Assembly: GCA_910577015.1 (NCBI GenBank)
Contig: CAJTKU010000029.1
Location: 1-20,091, forward strand
DNA length: 20,091 bases
Direction: 5' to 3'
Source: an uncultured Lachnospiraceae bacterium
Lineage (GTDB): Bacteria > Bacillota > Clostridia > Lachnospirales > Lachnospiraceae
Part shown: one piece after another, positions 7,127 through 14,156 of the stretch
Layout of the letters: each line of letters opens with the position of its first letter
Position numbering within the stretch: the stretch's first letter is position 1
Made by a program: the position numbers and the translations under genes
Notes under the pieces: generated by a model
What the model was told of the DNA's origin: nothing
Database searches by the model: none
The model's input: the letters and a program-made list of their open reading frames with translations, nothing else

Positions 7127-7925
7127 ACAAAAATGCCAATACCCGTGTATGAAAATCCGCCGCCTCCTCATAAGCGGCATGGCCGAGTTTTTCATAGATA
7201 AATAATTCACTCATTCTTATGTGTTCTGCCAACTTAACGGAAGATTCAGCGCCGACGATTTTGTCGCAGCCGCCTCCGATAATGAGGGTAGGACAGATGA
7301 TTTTATGTAATTCCGAAAGGGCGTCATGGCAAATACACGATTTTGCCTGTATGAGAAACCGGATGAAATCTTTAGGCTTTCCTATTTTTCCCAGCACAGG
7401 ATATAATAATCTGTATTTTTTCAGGTATCTTTCCGAGTAGGATTTTTCCGCCGTGTCAATGATTAAACTCTTATAGTCATTTTGCTCTGCCATGGAAATC
7501 CACTTTGTAAGAACGCCTTGCATCAGTGCATTCTGTGTGGGAGAAGTGACCGCCAGTATCAGCTTTTTGACAGATTCGGGGTAATTAACGGCAAGGTACT
7601 GCGCAATCATTCCTCCTTGCGAAATTCCCAATACATGAGCCTTTTGAATACCCAGCGCTTTCATCGCTTCCGCCATGTCATCTGCCATGGTTTTTGTAGA
7701 GGCGTTTTCTTCCAGTCTGTTTTTTCTGCTGAAGATGTATACCTTGTAATTTTTAGCATACATCCGGTAGGCCATTGCCATGGGTATGGCCATTCCCTTA
7801 ACGGTGGTTATGCCGTCGCCCAGCCCGGGAATCATTATCAGAACGTTATTTCCTTTTCCGAAAGTAACATAGTCCATATCGGTATCGTCAATACGGACGT
7901 TTCCGTTTCCGGCATTCCAAAACAT
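7119..7925 (-). CDS. Alpha/beta hydrolase
   Basis: A 268-residue alpha/beta-hydrolase-fold enzyme, probably a cytoplasmic esterase or lipase-like hydrolase of unknown substrate. The oxyanion-hole segment MIPGLGDG is at 31-38, the nucleophile elbow GISQGG has S102, and the likely acid and base of the triad are D221 (GGGCDKIVG) and H249 (EKLGHAAYEE). All three catalytic positions are present. No signal peptide was seen. On the minus strand it follows the TetR gene by 17 bases, with GGAAAGGG about nine bases before its ATG, so the two form one operon. The shared repressor suggests the enzyme acts on, or is induced by, a small molecule that TetR senses. Fold assignment is firm; specificity is not readable. 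Confidence 0.9.
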   Translation of the reverse strand: MFWNAGNGNVRIDDTDMDYVTFGKGNNVLIMIPGLGDGITTVKGMAIPMAMAYRMYAKNYKVYIFSRKNRLEENASTKTMADDMAEAMKALGIQKAHVLGISQGGMIAQYLAVNYPESVKKLILAVTSPTQNALMQGVLTKWISMAEQNDYKSLIIDTAEKSYSERYLKKYRLLYPVLGKIGKPKDFIRFLIQAKSCICHDALSELHKIICPTLIIGGGCDKIVGAESSVKLAEHIRMSELFIYEKLGHAAYEEAADFHTRVLAFLSK

Positions 7926-7942
7926 ATCAGCATTCCCTTTCC

Positions 7943-8566
7943 TTACTTTGTCAGTCCTTTTTTTAACATTTCCAGATACAGAGTGAAACCTTGTACATAT
8001 TCATCGTGAAGCTGTGCAAATGAACGGTTTTTATCCGAAATATTTTCTAAAAAGTCAGCGTTAAAACCTTTCAAAACCCATCTTAAAACAGCAATTGTTT
8101 TTTCTTTATCCCAACGGAAATCATGTGTGTCTGCAGATTCTGTCAGCCTGTTAAATATTGTCATTTCTTTTGCGCCATACCGCTGTATTGTCTTCCGGTA
8201 AATTTCGGTGTCGTCTTTGGCGAATGCCCGTATGATTAATTTTGCTTTCAGGGGATTTTCCATATACCACTGAAATTCAAGGGCTGCATATTCCAAAACC
8301 CGTTGGAACAAATCCGGTGAGAGGGCGCATGTTTTCTTCTCCAAATCCCCAATCAGCTCAGCGGATACATTGTCAAGTATATAAAAATAAAAGTCCTCTT
8401 TATTTGCAAAATACTTAAATAAGCTGCCCTTGCTGATTTCGCATGTACGGACAATCCGGTTTGTGGAACTGCCCTCATAGCCGTAATTGGAAAACTCTTC
8501 TATTCCGGCTGCTACAATTCTGTTTCGCTTGTCAGGATTTAACTCAAAAAACAATTTCGCTGGCAT
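7943..8566 (-). CDS. TetR-family transcriptional repressor
   Basis: A 207-residue TetR regulator. The N-terminal helix-turn-helix spans about residues 11-58 (RNRIVAAGIEEF, then STNRIVRTCEISKGSLFKYF, then KEDFYFYIL). The C-terminal ligand domain gives no clue to the ligand. I place the start at the ATG at 8566-8564, which has AGGAGG three bases upstream. A longer frame starting at 8632 would begin upstream of the predicted transcription start (about 8629) and include both operators, so it is unlikely. The gene heads a two-gene operon with an alpha/beta hydrolase, and two palindromic operators lie between its promoter and its start, so it very likely represses itself and the hydrolase. Confidence 0.93.
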   Translation of the reverse strand: MPAKLFFELNPDKRNRIVAAGIEEFSNYGYEGSSTNRIVRTCEISKGSLFKYFANKEDFYFYILDNVSAELIGDLEKKTCALSPDLFQRVLEYAALEFQWYMENPLKAKLIIRAFAKDDTEIYRKTIQRYGAKEMTIFNRLTESADTHDFRWDKEKTIAVLRWVLKGFNADFLENISDKNRSFAQLHDEYVQGFTLYLEMLKKGLTK

Positions 8567-8580
8567 AATCCTCCTTTTTG

Positions 8581-8596
8581 GTGACCATGCGGTCAC
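8581..8596. promoter_or_regulatory. TetR operator 1
   Basis: GTGACC-ATGC-GGTCAC, a palindrome with the core TGACC-N4-GGTCA. It is centred 32 bp (about three helical turns) from operator 2, in the 5' leader of the TetR gene and near its ribosome site. Confidence 0.8.
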
Positions 8597-8613
8597 CCTA
8601 TATTTTAAATAAA

Positions 8614-8627
8614 TGACCACATGGTCA
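8614..8627. promoter_or_regulatory. TetR operator 2
   Basis: TGACC-ACAT-GGTCA, sharing the half-sites of operator 1. It covers roughly +2 to +15 of the predicted minus-strand transcript, where a bound repressor would block initiation. Confidence 0.8.
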
Positions 8628-8635
8628 CTCAAATA

Positions 8636-8664
8636 ATTTTAACAATTTCATGTATAATTGTCAA
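8636..8664 (-). promoter_or_regulatory. Sigma-A promoter of the tetR-hydrolase operon
   Basis: Read on the minus strand: TTGACA (8664-8659), a 17-base spacer, then TAAAAT (8641-8636). The -35 box is consensus and the spacing ideal. Transcription should start near 8629, immediately before operator 2. Confidence 0.8.
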
Positions 8665-8688
8665 TCCTATTTATACCGGGTGTCGGAA

Positions 8689-8749
8689 GTGCTGCATATT
8701 TTGGATGGCGGCTGCCGGGGCGTGCATTTGATTCCAAAATATGCAGTAC
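8689..8749. repeat. Long inverted repeat upstream of the hypB promoter
   Basis: The 14-base arms 8692-8705 and 8733-8746 are exact reverse complements (CTGCATATTTTGGA). With one G-T pair the pairing extends to 17 bases (8689-8705 / 8733-8749). The 27-base centre is GC-rich. It ends 15 bases before the hypB -35 box. No U tract follows and no target-site duplication is evident. It could be a regulator site, a cruciform or a small repeated element; the function is unknown. Confidence 0.8.
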
Positions 8750-8764
8750 GCTATTCGCTGCTTA

Positions 8765-8794
8765 TTGACGTTCCGTTCACATCAGTGGTAAAAT
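8765..8794 (+). promoter_or_regulatory. Sigma-A promoter of the hypB operon
   Basis: TTGACG (8765-8770), an 18-base spacer, then TAAAAT (8789-8794), preceded by TG one base upstream (extended -10). It gives a leader of about 60 bases with a small GCCG-AAA-CGGC hairpin (8837-8847) just before the hypB ribosome site. Confidence 0.7.
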
Positions 8795-8861
8795 ATAGAC
8801 ATATAAAACGGATATAAAAACAGCAAAAAATACACCGCCGAAACGGCAGATTGGAGGGCAG

Positions 8862-9542
8862 ATGAGGGAAGTAAGGGTGTTGGAAATCAAACAAAGCGTT
8901 TTTGCGGACAATGACAGGCAGGCAGAGCTTTTGCGGCAGGATTTAAAGGCAAAAGGGGTTTTTCTTCTAAACCTTATGTCATCTCCCGGTTCCGGTAAGA
9001 CAACCACCCTGCTGCGTACGGTTGAAGCATTGCATGATACGCTGAAAATCGGCATTATGGAAGCGGATATTGATTCGGATGTGGATGCAAGGACGATTCA
9101 GCAGTCCGGCGTCAAGGTGATACAGCTTCATACCGGCGGGATGTGCCATCTGGACGCGGAGATGACAAGGCAGGGGCTTGAAGGGCTTCAGACAGGCGAT
9201 GTGGATTTGGCAATCCTTGAGAATGTGGGAAATCTGGTCTGCCCGGCGGAATTTGATACCGGTGCGTCTAAGAACGCCATGATTCTTTCGGTGCCGGAGG
9301 GGGATGACAAGCCGTTAAAGTACCCGTTGATGTTTTCTGTCTGTGACGTGGTACTCATCAACAAGATTGACGTTTTGCCTTACTTTGATTTTGATTTGGA
9401 AAAGTGCAGGGAGTACATCCATATGCGGAATCCCATGGCAAAGATAATTCCCATATGTGCAAAGACAGGAGAGGGAATTGGGGAATGGGCGGACTGGCTT
9501 TTAGGGGAAGTGAAGAATTGGCAGCGTGAAAAGTACTTCTAA
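8862..9542 (+). CDS. hypB: Nickel-insertion GTPase HypB
   Basis: A SIMIBI-class GTPase that delivers nickel, with HypA, during maturation of [NiFe]-hydrogenase and sometimes urease. The 226 residues include the P-loop SPGSGKTT (41-48), EADIDSDVDA (67-76), and the metal/nucleotide-linked site with C95-H96 (GGMCHLDAE) and C127 (ENVGNLVCP), then NKID (167-170) and ICAKTGEG for guanine binding. There is no His-rich N-terminal tail and no N-terminal CxxCGC nickel site, so it is the simple form. GGAGG at 8853-8857 gives a short spacer to the ATG; a GTG a few codons on could also serve. It is first in the unit hypB-oxidoreductase-hypA-membrane protein. Oddity: no hydrogenase or urease structural gene and no hypCDEF accompany it here. 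Confidence 0.95.
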   Translation: MREVRVLEIKQSVFADNDRQAELLRQDLKAKGVFLLNLMSSPGSGKTTTLLRTVEALHDTLKIGIMEADIDSDVDARTIQQSGVKVIQLHTGGMCHLDAEMTRQGLEGLQTGDVDLAILENVGNLVCPAEFDTGASKNAMILSVPEGDDKPLKYPLMFSVCDVVLINKIDVLPYFDFDLEKCREYIHMRNPMAKIIPICAKTGEGIGEWADWLLGEVKNWQREKYF

Positions 9543-9651
9543 AGCTCATGCCAGAGGGCATTTCTCGTCGAAATTTTAGTTCTGTGGGATTCTGTGAAGC
9601 GAAGGAATAGTCTGATAAAGAAACGAATAATGATAGACAAAGGAGGAAGGT

Positions 9652-12432
9652 ATGGAGAATTTGGACAAAGATTTATATCCGGATTATGTGTATCCGGAGC
9701 ATGAGGCGGCCCACGACGAGCCTCCCCGCAAGAGTATTATGAAGCTTGGCAAAATGATAACCGACCGCATCCCCCAGAAGCTGGGAATCAAAAAGATTAC
9801 CCAGGATGACCCGGAGTACTGGGGGCTTGCCGGAGTGCTGACCGATGAAGAGGCGGAAATAGCGCTGAAGATGGGGGTAAGGAAGCCAAAGACCCTGCAG
9901 GAAATGGTGAAGCTTACGGGCATCCCCGAGCAGGAACTGGAGCCGAAGCTGCAGCAGATGTCGGTGAAAGGGATTCTGGAGTACAACTGGGAAAACCCGC
10001 AGCATGAAAAGCAGTATGTGCTTCCCATGTATGTGCCCGGTTCGGCGGAGTTTTTCAACATGAATGCTAAAGTCATGGAGCAGCATCCCGAAGTGACGTT
10101 ATTTTTTGAGCATATGTCCAGACTGCCGCTGGAGCATGTGACGCCTTTTGTGGGGGAGGGCGGAAACGGCATCGGTATGCATGTAATTCCCGTGGAGAAA
10201 GCAATTGAGATGGAGAGCGAATCCATCGATTTGGAGCATATATCCTACTGGCTGTCCAAGTATGAAGGCAAATATGCAGCCAGTCCGTGTTCCTGCCGCC
10301 GTTCTCGACAGTTCCATGATGAAGGCTGCGGGGATGACCCGGAAGGCTGGTGTGTTGCGGTAGGCGATATGGCGGATTATGTAGTGGAAACCGAAAAGGA
10401 CGGACGCTATATCACAAAGGAAGAGGCGCTTGCTATTTTTAAGCAGGCGGAGGACAACGGTTTTGTCCATCAGATAACCAATATAGACGGAAAAGATAAG
10501 ATTTTTGCAATCTGTAACTGTAACGTCAATGTATGTTATGCCCTGCGGACGTCACAGCTTTTTAACACGCCGAATATGTCGCGTTCCGCTTATATAGCGA
10601 AGGTAGATAAGTCTAAATGCGTTGCCTGCGGCAAATGCGTGGAGGCTTGTCCTGCCGGTGCGGTTAAGCTCGGACAAAAGCTGTGCAAAAAAGATGGCAG
10701 TGAGGTTACATATCCCAAGAAACCGCTTCCACAGGAGCAAAAATGGGGTGAGCATATGTGGACCCACAATTACCGGGATGTGAACAGGATTAACTGTTAT
10801 GATACGGGGACTGCGCCTTGTAAAACGGCGTGTCCGGCGCATATTGCCATTCAGGGGTATTTGCAGATGGCCAAGGAAGGACGTTACGGGGAAGCGCTGG
10901 CTCTCATTAAAAAGGATAACCCTCTGCCTGCAATCTGCGGACGTATCTGTAACCGCCGCTGTGAGGATGCCTGCACTCGTGCAACGCTGGATGAAGCGGT
11001 TGCCATTGACGATGTAAAACGTTTTGTGGCGGAGCAGGATTTACATGCCGAAACCCGTTATATTCCGAAGCCTACGGTTCCGTCCCTAAAGGGCAGCTTT
11101 GAGGAGAAGATTGCCATCATCGGCGCCGGACCGGCGGGGCTTTCCTGCGCATATTTTCTGGCAGATAAGGGATATAAGCCGACTATATTTGAAAAGAGTG
11201 AAAAACCGGGCGGTATGCTGACGTATGGAATCCCATCTTATAAACTGGAGAAGGATTTGATTGTAGCGGAGATAGATGTAATAAAGGCTATGGGCGTTGA
11301 AATCCGCTGCGGCATTGAAGTAGGAAAAGATGTAACGATTCAGCAGCTCAGGGAACAGGGGTATAAGGGCTTTTATATTGCCATCGGATGTCAGGATGGC
11401 AGGAAAGCGGGCGTTCCCGGCGAAGACGCGGAGGGTGTTTATACGGCTGTGGAGTTTTTGCGTGAGGCAGCAGCGAAGGAAGCTTTTGCGCTGGGCGGTG
11501 ACGTGGTGGTTATCGGCGGCGGTAACGTAGCCATCGATGCGGCGAGAACAAGCACCCGCTGTACGGACGGCAAAGTGTCCATGTTCTGTCTGGAAAGCCG
11601 TGAGGAAATGCCGGCAAGCGAAGAAGAGATTTTGGAAGCAGCAGAAGAGCATGTCAGCATGAACAACGGATGGGGACCGAAGGAAATCCTTACGGAAAAC
11701 GGAAGGGCCGTAGGCGTGGTATTTAAGAAGTGTACCCGTGTTTATGATGAAGACCGCAGATTTGCCCCTCTTTACGATGAAGAAGATACCATGACGGTTG
11801 CCTGCTCCGGTGTTATTTTCAGTGTGGGACAGGGCATCCGGTGGGGAGATTTGTTAAAGGGAACCAAAGTGGAGCTGCGTCCCAATGGCGGCATTATTGC
11901 CGACAAGCTGACCTGCCAGACGGCAGAACCGGATATTTTTGCAGGCGGGGATGTCTACACGGGTCCTAAATTTGCCATAGATGCCATTGCAGCGGGACGG
12001 GAAGGCGCTGTTTCCCTGCACCGCTTCGTGCAGGAGCATTGTACGCTGACCATAGGCAGGAACAGGAGGGACTTTATCGAACTGGATAAGGACGATATTT
12101 CCGTTGCCAGTTATGACAATTCGGACAGACAGCGACCGGAAAAACCGGGTGAAGAGCAGGCAAAATCCTTCCGCGACTTGTCCCATACCCTGACGGAAGA
12201 GCAGGTGAAAGCGGAAACTTCCCGTTGTTTAAGCTGCGGGGCATCCGTGGTGGACGAAAACAAGTGTATCGGATGCGGTATCTGCACGACCAAGTGTGAA
12301 TTTGGCGCGATTACCCTGCACAGGGAACTGCCGGGCTGTTCTGAAATGGTGAAGTCGGAAGATAAGCTGAAATACATACTGCCCAATATGGTGAAGCAGT
12401 CCTTAAAGGTTACATTTAAACGGAAAAAATAG
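9652..12432 (+). CDS. Multi-domain Fe-S / FAD oxidoreductase (ferredoxin domains fused to a GltD/NfnB-like NAD(P) module)
   Basis: A 926-residue cytoplasmic electron-transfer flavoprotein. Domain order: 55-112, a winged-helix-like segment; 205-300, a Cys-rich region (C213, C215, C226, C234, then C288, C290, C295); 320-340, a ferredoxin motif CVACGKCVEACP (C323/326/329/333); 380-445, the Fe-S domain of the GltD/dihydropyrimidine dehydrogenase family (C382, C390, C394, C429, C433, C437, C441); 486-790, a two-dinucleotide flavoprotein with FAD loop GAGPAG (491-496), NAD(P) loop GGGNVA (622-627) and second FAD motif AGGDVYTGP (764-772); 859-886, a C-terminal ferredoxin motif CIGCGICTTKC (C872/875/878/882). 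The fourth ligand expected at 385 is Thr. AGGAGG at 9641-9646 precedes the ATG. It most likely passes electrons between NAD(P)H and a ferredoxin-type partner. It is not simply GltD, because there is no large glutamate synthase subunit and it has long Fe-S extensions. Its place between hypB and hypA suggests a hydrogenase or other nickel-enzyme link. Confidence 0.85.
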   Translation: MENLDKDLYPDYVYPEHEAAHDEPPRKSIMKLGKMITDRIPQKLGIKKITQDDPEYWGLAGVLTDEEAEIALKMGVRKPKTLQEMVKLTGIPEQELEPKLQQMSVKGILEYNWENPQHEKQYVLPMYVPGSAEFFNMNAKVMEQHPEVTLFFEHMSRLPLEHVTPFVGEGGNGIGMHVIPVEKAIEMESESIDLEHISYWLSKYEGKYAASPCSCRRSRQFHDEGCGDDPEGWCVAVGDMADYVVETEKDGRYITKEEALAIFKQAEDNGFVHQITNIDGKDKIFAICNCNVNVCYALRTSQLFNTPNMSRSAYIAKVDKSKCVACGKCVEACPAGAVKLGQKLCKKDGSEVTYPKKPLPQEQKWGEHMWTHNYRDVNRINCYDTGTAPCKTACPAHIAIQGYLQMAKEGRYGEALALIKKDNPLPAICGRICNRRCEDACTRATLDEAVAIDDVKRFVAEQDLHAETRYIPKPTVPSLKGSFEEKIAIIGAGPAGLSCAYFLADKGYKPTIFEKSEKPGGMLTYGIPSYKLEKDLIVAEIDVIKAMGVEIRCGIEVGKDVTIQQLREQGYKGFYIAIGCQDGRKAGVPGEDAEGVYTAVEFLREAAAKEAFALGGDVVVIGGGNVAIDAARTSTRCTDGKVSMFCLESREEMPASEEEILEAAEEHVSMNNGWGPKEILTENGRAVGVVFKKCTRVYDEDRRFAPLYDEEDTMTVACSGVIFSVGQGIRWGDLLKGTKVELRPNGGIIADKLTCQTAEPDIFAGGDVYTGPKFAIDAIAAGREGAVSLHRFVQEHCTLTIGRNRRDFIELDKDDISVASYDNSDRQRPEKPGEEQAKSFRDLSHTLTEEQVKAETSRCLSCGASVVDENKCIGCGICTTKCEFGAITLHRELPGCSEMVKSEDKLKYILPNMVKQSLKVTFKRKK

Positions 12433-12458
12433 TTTTTGTCATACGCAGGGAGATTAAC

Positions 12459-12803
12459 ATGCATGAACTCGGAGTTGTATTTCACATTATGGACAGTCTG
12501 GAAACAGTTGCCGCCCAAAATGAGGTAAAGGGCATTTCCAAGGTGGTTCTGGAGCTGGGCGAAGTGTCCACGGTGCTGGAGCCTTATCTGCAAAAGTGCT
12601 GGGGATGGGCTGCCGGGAAAAGGGATTTGTTCCGGGAGGCAGAGCTTTTGGTGGAAAGGCTTCCTGCCCTCACCTACTGCGAAGGCTGTGGGCAGACATA
12701 TCCTACCGTGGAGTACGGAAAAATTTGTCCCCACTGTCAAAGTCCTGATACATGGCTTTTACAGGGGAATGAATTTAATATAAAAGAAATAGAAGTATAC
12801 TAA
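12459..12803 (+). CDS. hypA: Nickel chaperone HypA/HybF
   Basis: A 114-residue metallochaperone that binds nickel and docks with HypB to load [NiFe]-hydrogenase (or urease) precursors. It starts with the invariant Met-His-Glu (nickel site: amino terminus and H2), which fixes the ATG at 12459, with AGGGAG six bases upstream. The zinc site is intact: C74/C77 (YCEGCG) and C90/C93 (CPHCQS). The segment KVVLELGEVSTV (29-40) is the conserved core strand. It is third in the unit, 26 bases after the oxidoreductase and 21 bases before the membrane protein, with the partner hypB at the front of the same unit. Confidence 0.95.
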   Translation: MHELGVVFHIMDSLETVAAQNEVKGISKVVLELGEVSTVLEPYLQKCWGWAAGKRDLFREAELLVERLPALTYCEGCGQTYPTVEYGKICPHCQSPDTWLLQGNEFNIKEIEVY

Positions 12804-12824
12804 AAGAAAAGGGAGGGAAGGTTT

Positions 12825-13862
12825 ATGATTTTTCAAATTTATGACGGGATGACCATGTGGCAGATTTTAGGCTGGATTCTGGTGTTTGCCGGGCTTGTTT
12901 TGATGAATGAAATAGCCCGCCGCACCAAGGTTGGCGGAATGGCGTGTTTCTTTGCGCTTCCCGCAGCCCTTACAGTGTATTTCATTGCAATTTACATCGG
13001 GGCGGCGCAGGGCGCGGAGTGGGCATTGAACAACCAGACCTATGTGCATATGAACAGCTGGTTTCACTATGCGAAGCTGTATGCGGCGCTGGCAGGCTGT
13101 ATCGGTTTTATGATTATCAAATACCATTGGGGAAAATTGGGCAAGTCCCATGCTTTTAAGGTATTTCCCTTTGTGATTGTTGCCATCAATATTATGATTG
13201 CCGTGGTGTCTGATTTTGAATCTGTTGTCAGGGCAGGCTCCATTATGGGCGGCTGGTGGAAGTCTTCAGAGGGCGTATGGCTTTACGGCGGCTGGTGGAA
13301 TATTTTAAACGGCGTTGCCGGATTGATTAATATTCTCTGTATGACCGGCTGGTGGGGAATCTATTCTTCCAAAGACAAAAAGGATATGCTCTGGCCGGAT
13401 ATGACATGGTGCTTTATCCTTGCATATGACATCTGGAATTTCCAGTACACTTACCTGAATTTGCCGACCCACGCATGGTACTGCGGTTTTGCGCTGCTTC
13501 TGGCGCCCACAATAGCCAATGCGCTCTGGAATAAAGGCGGATGGATTCAGAACCGTGCCAACACGCTGGCGCTCTGGTGCATGTTTGCACAGGTATTCCC
13601 GTTGTTCCAGGATGGAAGCAGGTTCACAACCGTATCTGCCGTTTACGGCTCCGGCGGGGCAGCTGCAGCATTTGGAGAGACCATGCCGTCCGTGGCAAAT
13701 CCTACTGCACAGGGAATTATCTCTATTATCTCCATCCTTGTGAATATTGCGGTATTTGCGGTTATTCTGCGACGGGCAAAACTTCAGAAGAAGAATCCGT
13801 ATACAAACGAAATTTTTACGGACCAGAAAGACTTCAAACAGGCAATGAGCAGGGCGGAATAA
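12825..13862 (+). CDS. Polytopic, tryptophan-rich membrane protein of unknown function (DUF5692-like)
   Basis: A 345-residue integral membrane protein with about nine hydrophobic segments, near residues 12-29, 39-60, 83-99, 111-128, 157-180, 193-211, 217-234, 246-261 and 296-315, and a charged C-terminal tail. It has 19 tryptophans, several paired (GGWW at 142-145 and 155-158, GWW at 175-177), and polar residues inside segments (DIWNFQYTY, 202-210), suggesting bound ligands or cofactors. I believe it belongs to the DUF5692 family, but that name is from memory. GGAGG at 12812-12816 lies eight bases before the ATG. It is last in the hypB-oxidoreductase-hypA unit and is followed by a strong terminator. 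A nickel transporter is possible, but no NiCoT (HX4DH) or CbiM motif was seen; a membrane partner for the oxidoreductase is the other option. Confidence 0.8.
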   Translation: MIFQIYDGMTMWQILGWILVFAGLVLMNEIARRTKVGGMACFFALPAALTVYFIAIYIGAAQGAEWALNNQTYVHMNSWFHYAKLYAALAGCIGFMIIKYHWGKLGKSHAFKVFPFVIVAINIMIAVVSDFESVVRAGSIMGGWWKSSEGVWLYGGWWNILNGVAGLINILCMTGWWGIYSSKDKKDMLWPDMTWCFILAYDIWNFQYTYLNLPTHAWYCGFALLLAPTIANALWNKGGWIQNRANTLALWCMFAQVFPLFQDGSRFTTVSAVYGSGGAAAAFGETMPSVANPTAQGIISIISILVNIAVFAVILRRAKLQKKNPYTNEIFTDQKDFKQAMSRAE

Positions 13863-13884
13863 AAGACGCTGTGGCAAAAGAGAG

Positions 13885-13923
13885 AAAACAGGTTTCGGGG
13901 TATTTTCCCGAAACCTGTTTTTT
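13885..13923 (+). terminator. Strong intrinsic terminator of the hypB-hypA unit
   Basis: Arms 13885-13899 and 13907-13921 pair perfectly over 15 bases (AAAACAGGTTTCGGG) with a seven-base loop, and the right arm runs into six T. It closes the unit 22 bases after the membrane-protein stop. Confidence 0.93.
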
Positions 13924-13941
13924 ACTAAAGTAAGAAAATAT

Positions 13942-13970
13942 TTGACTACTTCGTGAAAAGTTTGTATAAT
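13942..13970 (+). promoter_or_regulatory. Sigma-A promoter of the rpn-sbcD-sbcC operon
   Basis: TTGACT (13942-13947), a 17-base spacer and consensus TATAAT (13965-13970). It starts a leader of about 180 bases before the first gene. Confidence 0.82.
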
Positions 13971-14031
13971 AATGTCAAAGCACAGAAATTCTAACGGAAA
14001 TTCGTTCTATAATCTTATTATTCTATTATGA

Positions 14032-14107
14032 GCCTGTAATTTCAGGCAGCATTGTCTGTTTTAGAATCCTTGCTTTTCATCCAAATATAAAGCAGGGAGA
14101 AAACAGA
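14032..14107 (+). promoter_or_regulatory. Structured 5' leader of the rpn operon
   Basis: Two hairpins can be drawn. The first is a small GCCTG/CAGGC stem (14032-14036 / 14043-14047). The second is a long nested one: outer arms TCTGTTTT (14055-14062) and AAAACAGA (14100-14107), inner arms TGCTTT (14071-14076) and AAAGCA (14089-14094), with further C-G pairs possible between. No known riboswitch class is recognised. The structure was drawn by hand and not energy-scored. Confidence 0.5.
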
Positions 14108-14124
14108 AGTCTTTTAGATTATCA

Positions 14125-14147
14125 CCTTCCTGCAAAACGAAGGAAGG
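14125..14147 (+). promoter_or_regulatory. Hairpin covering the rpn ribosome binding site
   Basis: CCTTCCT (14125-14131) pairs exactly with AGGAAGG (14141-14147), the ribosome site of the first gene, across a nine-base loop. TTCCTGC (14127-14133) can instead pair with GCAGGGA (14092-14098), which would free the ribosome site. That gives two mutually exclusive folds. Confidence 0.5.
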
Positions 14148-14156
14148 GAGATGCCT

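Noticed and set aside
8567..8632. Upstream extension of the TetR protein to a start at 8632 (22 extra residues)
   Set aside because: It would lie at or before the predicted transcription start and span both operators, and it has no better ribosome site. The ATG at 8566 has AGGAGG and begins like other TetR proteins.
8689..8749. Inverted repeat read as an invertible promoter switch
   Set aside because: Only 27 bases lie between the arms, too few to hold a promoter, and the hypB promoter lies outside them. No recombinase is adjacent.
9543..9651. Regulatory element between hypB and the oxidoreductase gene
   Set aside because: Only a 5-bp ATGCC/GGCAT hairpin and a repeated TTCTGTG are present. 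There is no terminator or promoter, so the genes are taken as one unit.
12825..13862. Membrane protein as a classical NiCoT or Cbi-type nickel transporter
   Set aside because: The HX4DH signature and the N-terminal CbiM/NikM metal motif were not found, so no transporter name is assigned.
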